This document shows positions 55,490 to 64,000 of a stretch of DNA of 64,000 bases, one piece after another (the first letter of the stretch is position 1; each line of letters begins with the position of its first letter). The DNA comes from Catenaria anguillulae PL171 (lineage: Eukaryota > Blastocladiomycota > Blastocladiomycetes > Blastocladiales > Catenariaceae). The notes under the pieces were generated by a model. The model did no database searches. It had not been told where the DNA came from and saw only the letters and a list, made by a program, of their open reading frames with translations. Location of the stretch: assembly GCA_002102555.1 (NCBI GenBank), contig MCFL01000085.1, positions 34,968 through 98,967 on the forward strand, given 5' to 3'. A program made the position numbers and the translations under genes.

Positions 55490-57698
55490 TCAACATACTC
55501 GCATCATCTGCAGCTCCTGATACTCCCGCATGTTCTCTTGCAAACTCTCCATCAACTGGAAATACTTGAAGAGCGTATCGCGCGGCCACAACGTCTCCTC
55601 GGTCTTGGACGCCAACGCTGTCAATGTATCTCGAATCGTGGCCTCCCATCCCTTGGACACGCCGTGCGCTTGCATGAGCAACTGCTGGATCTTGTCGACG
55701 AGCTGTGCATCATCTTCCTGGTGTGGGCTGGCTGGGAAGTGGAGGTGGCGGATCCGGGGCGTGAGAGGCGGGCGCGCACGGCTGAGGAAGCGAATGAGGT
55801 CGGCTGCGGCAGTAAGTGCTGCGAAAACGACGAAATCCTGGTGTGGATGTTGCTGGCGGTGATGCCGATTGAATCTGGGACTTTGATGGCGAGGATCGGA
55901 TTGCAGAGCTGGATGGGCGGGCGGCCGTCTCTATTGTTGGAGGCACAGCAGTTGCTACTGGTTTTCCAAGCGCATTGCTAGCAGAGCCATCAGGTTGAGT
56001 AGTGGTTGCATCTCCGCTGGCAACGTTGGGACTACGACGAGGCGAAAAACAGAAGTTAGAGTCAGCCGGGAACCATTATCATAGCAACTTGCAGACAGAT
56101 TAGTGGTCGGATGTATCGCACTTTGACCCTGGTCGCTGGAGTGCATTCTTGGCCAACCCCAGTTCCCGCTTGAGCCGTTTCCGCATTTGATCCAACTTCT
56201 TGGCCTTGATCATTTCTCGTTGCTTTTCTTGCAGTTCGGTACTGATGCGATTAAAATTGGACACTAATGCCATAGAAATTGGACATGTGAGCGCCGGGGA
56301 AAGAAATCGACCATGGCAAAGGACGAGCCGAGGATGTACATACCCATGACTCCCACAAACACATTCCGGAAGATAAAGGCCCCGAGCCAGACAGACAAGA
56401 GGACATAGGCGTAAGCAAATACTGGATCCAGGACCGTCAGCATGGGCTCGAGCACATTGGACCAGTTGTCCATGGTCAAAAACTGAAACTGAATCTGCAA
56501 AGATGCGCCGAGCGTTGCGAATCCGTCCTTGTAGGGTGAATCCAGGTTGGTTTGACTGAGGGTACTGCACGCGTATACACCAATGACGGCAAAAATGAAG
56601 AGAAACAACAGGATCAAGATGGCAATGAGGGCCATGGACCGGAAGGCTTCCATGATGGTCACGACAATGATGCGCAAGCTGCTAAATCGCACGGCGAGCT
56701 TGAGAGCGCGAAGGATACGAAAGGTGCGAAGCTGGCGAATAATAACCCGAAAGGATGACAGACTGGAAGAGCCGCCAAAGGCTTCGACGAGTTCTGGGAT
56801 TGTTGTCTTTTGGCCAATCAAACGTATGTAAGCCGAGACCCAACGACGAGAATCTCGCTGACAAGCACGTACACCAATGGTAACGAGAAAGTCGAAGCAG
56901 TTCCACCCGTCGGACCAAAACTTCTTAAAGCTATCGGTCCACTTGAGAAATATTTCGAGAAAGAAGATGACGAGCGACATTTTGTCAATGGCATCCATAA
57001 TTTGAAACAGCTCGACATATGACTCTTGAGCATCGGTCAGCTCTACATCAATGATGACATCAAACGAGGAGCAGCTTGTTTCGTGAGTGTTCTCACAATC
57101 ATAGCTTCCAGACCGACGATAGGTTCTTCGCACCAGCAGATACCCCAACCATCACCGCGTTGATGACAATGACAATCAGCAAAGTTGTCTGAAAAATGTT
57201 GGAATACACGACCCAGCTTGCCCACGCCCCAATCGGCACCTTGTCCTTGTTGCGAATCCTCGTCAACCGACGATCAATGACATTACTCTGCCTGGTCCGC
57301 TTGAATGCCTGAAACTTGATGAGCTGATCGGGTGCATCGCTCAAGATCTTTTCCAGCATCTCCGTATCCCTTACGTCGCGTGTATTGTACTGCGGAGGCA
57401 TGACGGCGCCTGCCCCGCCCATGCTCAAGTTTTCCAGCAGCTGGAACTCTTCAATCAGCCGATTGCGGAAGATGCTCGCGTGCGACGACAGGTCACGAAA
57501 GTCGAGACCAGCCATGAGTTCTTCGTCTCCAATGGCAAGGTCTGCTTCGGTCGGGTCACCACCGGTACCGTCGAGTCCGGAATCGGCCCCACTGCCGCCC
57601 GTTTGCTTGGGACGGGTTGCCAAAGAGCGAGCCCCCGGTGCGGTCGCACGTGAGGGCGACGCGCTGCCTGTGATCGAGGCAGGTCGTGATGACGACAT
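55490..57698 (-). CDS. CATSPER2-like: CatSper2-like calcium channel alpha subunit
   Basis: Single-domain, six-helix voltage-gated cation channel. Exons 57144-57698, 56344-57091 and one from 56263 down. S1 is FQTTLLIVIVINAVMVGV, S2 KMSLVIFFLEIFLKW, S3 WNCFDFLVTIG. S4 has regularly spaced Arg (FRVIIRQLRTFRILRALK). The pore reads FQFLTMDNWSNVLEP, where T-x-D-x-W is the CatSper selectivity motif. S6 is WLGAFIFRNVFVGVM, spliced to VSNFNRISTELQEKQ, then a coiled coil. Exon 3 reaches a stop at 56100, but the stretch down to 55490 contains WPRDTLFKYFQLMESLQENM, which matches CatSper2 C-termini as I know them, so further exons are likely (splices unresolved). CatSper channels give pH- and voltage-dependent Ca2+ entry in flagella; among fungi they were reported from Allomyces. 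The gene is head to head with the receptor-like gene at 57905. Confidence 0.82.
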
Positions 57699-57904
57699 GG
57701 TTCCTTTACTGTTTCATCGAGTCTGTTGCACGGAATGGATTCGTTCTCATGGGATGTTTTTAAGGAGAGCAGGGATTAATATGTCGGCGATCACTCCATC
57801 GAAGTGAGCAAACGCGTCCGAACGGCGGATGAAAAACGGACAATGTGGGAATTGGCAGCACGTCCTCCCAGCACCGGCGAATACTTGGGAGAAATGCAAT
57901 AGCC

Positions 57905-60900
57905 ATGAACGATGGAAAGAATATGCAATCGCACAAGCTCATGCATTTCACGCTCGTCGCCATGGCGCTGGCGCTGATCGGCGGATCACCAGTCACCGCG
58001 ACTTGCCTTCCTGAAGCAGTCCCCTCAAGTGCGTCCTCTCAACCACCGTGTGCTCCTCGTATGGAATGATACTCATGCGCACCTTGCGGTTCGACAGATT
58101 TGATGGACACTTCGAAACCGATTCGGGTCCTCGTCGCATCATGGGACTCGTCCGCCCTTCTCGCCCACGTCTTTAGCATTTTGGTCGAGGAGCGCTTAGG
58201 CGTCAGAACTACCTTTATTGATCGAGATGCTGTGTTCGAAAAGCTGGCCAGCAATTGGACATCGACTGCAACGCTCATGGCCATGGATGCAGCCGACATT
58301 GACCTCGACAACTGGGATACTTTGTTTGAAGTGAACCATACGAGCGAACTCTACCCAATGGTGGGCTCTGGAATCAATGGATACTTGGCACGAGAGGGAT
58401 GGTATATGCCAAAGTATCTGGTCGACATGAGCCCAGACCTGCAGTCGTACATTTCGCTCAAGGAGCCAAGGCTCGCGCGAATATTTGGGACCAATCCGCC
58501 GGCCAATATCTCGTCTGCCATTCAACTATTGAACCCTTCAGCTGCTCGTGACGCAGCTCTTGCTTCAAGCGCCTGCCAGGCGGCTGCAGCTGCTGCCAAC
58601 ATATCAGCGTGTATCGACACGCTTTTCTCATCCGTTCTAGGGACGCGCTCTGGTCGTGGTAAGATACATGTGGCCAACTTCACCTTTTGGAATACATACG
58701 ACCGTCACATTCTCCGTGGACTTGGACTGCAACTCGACAAGGTGGAAATCAACCCACCCATTGAAGCCAACCTGCTCCTTTCGCTGCAAACAGCATACAA
58801 TCGACGCAATCCCTGGATCGGATACCTGTGGGAGCCACACGCCATCTTTAGCAACTATTCCGGCATGGAAATGATTCGGGTCAGCTTGCCATTGTGGACA
58901 ACCGAGTGCCATGCCAAACTCAATGAGGATCCACCCACCATGCCTTGTGACTACCCGACAGTATTTACGCGCAAGGTTTGGCGGAAACAGTTGGCGGACG
59001 AGCAGCCGTTTGTTAAAAGTTTGGCCGAGGCGTTGCGGGTCAACAACGAATGTACGCATCCTCCTTCTTGAAGTTGTTTTGGTAGGACAATTATGCTGAC
59101 GCCAGTGTCTTGACTCACATCAGATATTCTGGAAATGCTTGGAGAAATCACATATCGCGGGGCAACCCCAAGGCAAGCCGCTTGTCACTGGCTCCTCGCG
59201 CATCGCTCTTGGTGGGAACCCATGGTTCCTTCAGTTCAGCTCCGACGGCCCGAATGCCCTCCCGGCACCGAGGCTGCAAAGATTGAGCCATCGTCACGCT
59301 ACTGGACCTGCGCTCGTTGTCCGCGCGGATTCTTTAACCTTTTCTCCAACTCGACCTGCCAGCCATGTCCGTCAGGCGGCCAATGTCCAGGAGGATCCAC
59401 GTTCCTTGTTCAGCGCAACTGGTATTATTTGCCAGACTCGGAGGTCACAAACTCGGGGATCCCGCGGCTGTATGCTTGCGACGTGAGGAGCCAATGTTGT
59501 CCCAGTGGGTCGTGCGAACTCCATAATGTTTGCCCCTCTGGATTATCTGGAAACTTTTGCGCCGAGTGTGCAACAGCGGGTCAAGTCAAGTGGGGTACGT
59601 CATGCTGGACATGCAAGAGTGATGCGACTGGTGCGACGTTGGTTGGGTTGCTGGTTGGCATTGCCGCCTTTGGGATCGGGTTTGCGGCCGTTGGCTTCGA
59701 CTTGCGCTTGCGCTTTGTTCCAGATTTTGTACGACACTGTAACAACTTCATCACGTCCCGGTAATCGCTAACCATCATTGCTTGCGACAGATTGTATTCT
59801 ATCAGCTCGCGGGATTGCTGCTTGACCCAGAAGATCGATTCAGCGCCCCATGGGTGTCCTTGTTTCCAACTTTTCAATGGATCTCGCTGCTGGAAGCCCT
59901 TTTCCCACTCGGTTCGCTCATTTATTCTGCTCCGAAATGTTTTTCTGTGGGTTGGCTGACTCTGCACCTCTACCACCGACTTGTTGAATAAGCACCTTGT
60001 GCTCTGATTCTCAGTCCAATTGCTCGAATAGGCCTTGAAGTGACGTTTCCAATCCTTGCCTGGGTCGTCGTGGCATCATGTCATGTTGTACTCCGCTTTC
60101 GCATTGTTTCGCATCCAAGTCTTTCCCGACACTTGATCTTGCCAGCATTTCAATCCATTCCAAGGTTGGACCGTCTTTTCAAAAGCCGCTACGCCTCGCT
60201 CTTGACCATGACATATGTCCCGCTCATCAAGACTTCTATGGTTGTACTCAACTGCCGCGCACTCGCAGACGGCCACTTGTACCTGTCAGTGTCGCCCTCC
60301 ATTCGTTGCTTCACAGGCGGTCACATTGCACTGGCCGTCTTGGCCGGCGCTCTGCTCATAGCTCTCGTTGTCGTTGTCCCTTCGCATCTCACGTTTCGGA
60401 TCCTCCAGCTCTGGCGCTCGGGCCGATTGTCCCGTGCAAGGCTTAGGCATACTTCCACTTCATTTGCATCCACTCAACCGCTACCGTCCGCCACACGCCA
60501 GTCGCCAACCGCGTCAGTCGCAACAGTCACACACGAGCACGACACGCATCTGCTGTGTGCTGGATTCAAGTCGCAATTCATTATCTTTGCGACTGTTGAT
60601 TTCGCCAAACTTGCAGTGAATGTTGCCATCGGCGTTTTGCCTCTGCGCATCACATCCGTGGAGCGTATGGTGGCCACCATGCTGCTGCTGTGTATCAACT
60701 GGATTGTCTGTTTTGTCAACTATTTGCGCAAACCATTGCGCCAGTCGCTGGATAATCATTTGCGGGCCGTGACACTTGGATGCACTTGTACGTCTGCCCA
60801 AGCACTCCTCACTCACTCGTTTCGTTTACTGCTGATTGAATCCTGGCTGCTTGTCAGTAATGCTGTCGGGATCGGGCCTGATTCGGTTCCAAGATTCAAG

Positions 60901-61306
60901 TAACAGCGCCGCCACGGATCCATCACCGTACCGGTTCACCTTCATCACATTCTTTCTCATTCAACCGCTGCTCTTGCTCCCTTGGTATCTCATGCGACGA
61001 TGGCTCATGACCAAGAAAACAAGGCAGACGCATATCCGGCTCGCAATGGTGTCAACCAAGAGCATCATGTGGCCGAGAGGTCACCAGCCGCCGGACGCGG
61101 CGACGGATGGGAAAGCGATGGCAATGGGAGCAGGTACCAGGGAATCCTCACAACTGGCAGGCGAATCGCGTAACATGAAGTCCAGTTCACGCGGCCGTGT
61201 CGGCACCGACGTGGCATTGAATCAGACGCTCATGCGTGCGTACCTGTTGTTGGGTGATGCGAAGGACTTGGAGGCAGACGAGCCAGCCGATGGCGGGACG
61301 ACATAG
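57905..61306 (+). CDS. Receptor-like fusion: secreted OpuAC-type solute-binding domain + GCC2/GCC3 Cys-rich region + multi-TM module
   Basis: Exons: 57905-58028, 58098-59051, 59124-59728, 59791 to about 59951, about 60032-60790 and about 60858-61306. A signal peptide (LMHFTLVAMALALIGGSPVTA) is followed by a domain of about 320 residues like the glycine-betaine/choline-type OpuAC periplasmic binding fold: PIRVLVASWDSSALLAHVFSI, DAADIDLDNWDTLF, GSGINGYLAREGWYMPKYL, WIGYLWEPHAIF. Next a Cys-rich stretch, CPPGTEAAKIEPSSRYWTC to CPSGLSGNFCAEC, of the GCC2/GCC3 type. Then about seven to eight hydrophobic helices (ATLVGLLVGIAAFGIGFAAV, FPILAWVVVASCHVVL, IALAVLAGALLIALVVVV, MVATMLLLCINWIVCFV, FITFFLIQPLLLLPWYLM) and a polar tail. 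N-glycosylation sites lie in the front domain. This is the layout of an extracellular ligand sensor. No ATPase or known G-protein motif is seen. Whether the ligand is betaine, choline or another solute is not known. Confidence 0.75.
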
Positions 61307-61607
61307 ACAGCGGCAGAATAGGGCGACGACATTGATCATTTTTTCCTGAAGTCTTCGCTGTTTGGCGTCCCGATTGGGCGTTCCATGTCAAGGTAATCAT
61401 TGATCAATAAATTAGCTGTAGTACTTACTCCTTGGCCGTAACTATCTTCTCGGATCTGTGTTGTGGGTGGCTGGGGCCAGAACTTGCACACAACCAAATA
61501 CTGTCAACCAAATAGCAAAACAGAACACACATATGTATAGAAACACAAAATGTACACACGAACAGAACAAGCCAATCTTGTCAACTCATCCTGGAACAAC
61601 ATGAAGC
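61307..61607. other. Short region between convergent genes
   Basis: Shared 3' region of the receptor-like gene and the low-complexity gene. Nothing distinctive seen. Confidence 0.6.
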
Positions 61608-63907
61608 TCACGCACCATTTGTACTCGCCTTCACCTGCCCGCCGCCAACAGCCTTGAACCCTTGCGCAACGGCTCTGGCCAACAACCCGACATCTGCCCT
61701 GAGGCCAGCCACCTCGGCTGCCAACGACCGGTTGGCCATGGTTAGCTCGGCAATCGCGCGCGTTTGAACAGAGACAATGTGCAACATGCGCGCCATGCTT
61801 GCAGTCGATGCGTCATCCGACGCATCTGCCCTTGGTGCAGATTCCGGTGGCGCGGCCCCAGAAGCAGGCGCAGGTGTTGGCGGAGGCGCAGGCGATTGGA
61901 GCGGTGGTGAGGGAAGCAGTGACGTCGAGTAGGAGCGGGGTATACTGCTGCCGCCGCCACCACCGCCGCTTGCGGGTGCTGACGGGGTTGGCGGCGGTGC
62001 AGGCTGATCGCGCATCACGCCGTTGACTTGTGGGTTGGCACTCGCCTCGCCCTCTGACGCAGCGGCAACGGCGTTGCCGCCATGCTGCGGGTTACCTTGT
62101 GGGGCCGCTGTGGCATCACCTGTTCCTTTGACCAGTCCCGCGGGTGGCATCATGGGTTGGACGAGGGCAGTGGGAGGGACATTGACGACGGGATTCAAAT
62201 GCCGGAGCTTTTTGGCGGTGGTTGCGAGCTGTGGCGACGCGAGCCGGCGGAACGGTTTGGATTGGTCGATTTTGGCGAGCAGCACGGAAAAGTAGCGCCA
62301 GTTGGCGAGCATGACTTCTTCGGGCATCCAGTTGAGGGCTTCAATCAGGTCGGCTTTGCACCGGTTGGGCGAGGAGCGGAGACTGGAGATAGCCAGACAG
62401 ACCAGACTGGGGGGTGAGTACATGAGAGAGAGGATGGAGGCAAGTATGAGCAAGTGTACCTGATGCAAGTAATCGTCCCGTCCTCCCTGCGCGCATCAAT
62501 AAACAAGTTGTCGCCTTGCCCATGAATATACTGCCCGGGCGTCTTTTGCTCAATCCCAATGATGGCCGGCTTGCCACGCTGCCCAATCTTGCGCCCATCG
62601 ATTTTTTTACTGGCCGACGCGGCCGTTGCCGACCCAGTCGCCTCGACATCGGACTTGCCAGTCACGTCCTCGGCAGGCTCTGCGGCAACACGCAATGGCG
62701 ACACAGTGACGGCGGCAGGCGATGCCGTGCCCGACGCATGGCACTCTGCATGCGAGCACCGCTCCGCCTCGTCTGCGTCGTCGTCCACGTGGCCAGAGCA
62801 CGCAGCCCCAGAGCAGGGCGCGGCAGAGGCACTGGACGAGTGCGAGTGGGGGCCTGCGGCACACGCCGTGATGGGCGCAATGCCCGTGAGTGAGGGCGGA
62901 AGTGGTGGGGGAGCAGAGGGGAGGCCTGGGTGGTGGTGGTGGTGCGAGGTGGCGGTGCATGGAGCACCAGAGGTGGTGGAAGCGGTCGGTGCGGGTGCGG
63001 GTGCGGGTGCGGGCGCGAGGTGCAGGGAGGTGGGCGAGAGGTGCAGAAGCGAGGGTGACTGTGGCGCTGACGACGAGCTGGGTGTTGGGCCGCGCGATTG
63101 GACGTTGGCGACGAGCAGAGAGTTGCGGGTATTTGTGCCGAGTGAAAGCTGCTGTGTCACTGGTGACGCAGGTGCAGGCGAGGACGTGGCCGATGTGAGC
63201 GATTGCAGAAGGAAATCGAGATCGGCCGTCGCATGGACCGCACTTGCTGCCCCACCAGCTGCCGCCGTTGTGGACGCACTCGTGGATGAGTTGGGCGGGA
63301 ACAAGGGCTGGGGACCGCCCAGGGCCGACCACGAGTGTGACACTTCGGTGCCAAACAAGAGCTGAGCGTGCAAGTCGACCGATGCGCCCGGCAAACTGTT
63401 GTGGTTGATGCCGCCGCCGTAACTGCTCGGAGCGGGATTGAATGAGAACGGCTGGTACTGCAAATGCGACGCAGCTGGCCCAAGTGTCGATGGTCCCGCA
63501 GAGCCAGGCCCGGACGGCGATGGCATGTGAAAGAGATGGTGGTGAGGAATGGAGGTGCACATGTCATCGTGGACGTGGACGTGATGGTGCAGTTGGGCGG
63601 CTTCCCCACTGTGGTACGAGGCGTGGAGCTGCGACGAATGCAATCTGGGTGACTTGGACCTTGTGCCTTGTACATGCCCATGTCCGTGTCCATGTTGCCC
63701 GTGGTTGTGGCTGTGGTTGGCCATGAGCAGGGCATTGAGCGGGTCTGCACCACTGCCGTTGCTGCTGCTGCCGCCTGCTCCGTTACTTGCGGCGGATAAT
63801 GACGACGACGGCTGCGGCGGCCACTGGAGAAAGGCGTCCTCAGGGTCGGGCAGTCCGGCCATGGCAGCGTCCCGCTTCCTTGGATTGGAACCCGTCATCA
63901 TCGTCAT
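61608..63907 (-). CDS. Large low-complexity protein with a conserved-looking central domain (5' end may lie beyond window)
   Basis: Two main exons. The first (about 62460-63907) starts MTMMTGSNPRKRDAAMAGL and is rich in Ser, Pro, His, Ala and Thr, with His runs (HSHNHGQHGHGHGH) and a GGTGCG hexamer run near 62988-63013 encoding Ala-Pro repeats. It ends in KKIDGRKIGQRGKPAIIGIE, KTPGQYIHGQGDNLFIDARR and ITCIRY. The second (61608 to about 62375) resumes with PNRCKADLIEALNWMPEEVMLANWRYFSVLLAKID, then a Pro-rich region and a short coiled coil TRAIAELTMANRSLAAEVAGLRADVG. The KIDGR to LLAKID block, about 90 residues, is the only ordered part and I do not recognise it. His-rich and Pro-rich tracts fit a nuclear regulator, but this is not shown. 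The frame stays open upstream, so the start is not certain. Confidence 0.55.
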
Positions 63908-64000
63908 GGCTGCCTGCGGCTGTCCCCTGGCGTTCGTTGGCAGTGGGCTTGGGGGGTTTAGGACTTGGGCTTGGTGACTGCGACTGCGACTGCAACTGCG

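Overview
The window reads as nuclear DNA of a zoosporic, early-diverging fungus. A blastocladiomycete (Catenaria or Allomyces type) is my best inference. The grounds are GC-rich sequence, genes with short GT-AG introns (about 50-115 nt), three Zn2Cys6 (fungal-type) transcription factors, and genes expected of a flagellate, above all a CatSper-type sperm/zoospore calcium channel and a receptor-like protein with a solute-binding ectodomain. No rRNA, tRNA, CRISPR array or bacterial operon was seen.

Layout. 1-1.3 kb: last exons of a seven-TM protein (family member 1). 1.6-3.8 kb: membrane-anchored YtcJ-type amidohydrolase. 4.2-5.4 kb: decayed Copia-type Gag. 6.4-9.0 kb: asteroid/XPG-like nuclease-fold protein. 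9.7-10.6 kb: an intact stand-alone Gag. 11.1-11.8 kb: TSPO. 12.6-13.3 kb: hAT transposase relic. 13.7-14.9 kb: low-complexity protein. 15.1-30.3 kb: three Zn2Cys6 transcription factors with seven-TM family members 2 and 3 between them. 30.5-33.2 kb: P450 and a GNAT acetyltransferase. 33.6-35.7 kb: CTNNBL1 splicing factor. 36.0-41.3 kb: a PTEN/C2-formin fusion. 41.7-48.7 kb: two divergent AIG1-like GTPase genes. 48.9-49.7 kb: membrin/Bos1 SNARE. 50-55 kb: two poorly identified small genes, an F-box protein and a second GNAT. 55.5-57.7 kb: CatSper2-like channel. 57.9-61.3 kb: a secreted OpuAC-like solute-binding domain fused to a Cys-rich GCC2/GCC3 region and a multi-TM module. 61.6-63.9 kb: large low-complexity protein.

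Themes. The right half holds sensing and motility candidates side by side: the calcium channel and the solute-binding receptor lie head to head about 200 bp apart. The left half is a transcription-factor and seven-TM-paralog neighbourhood with several retroelement and transposon relics. A recurring oddity is single-base frame breaks inside otherwise conserved domains (formin FH2, CTNNBL1, F-box, all three seven-TM genes, one GTPase). Because they also hit genes expected to be essential, I suspect indel errors in the assembly at least as much as gene decay. Exon coordinates are my own splice-site readings.
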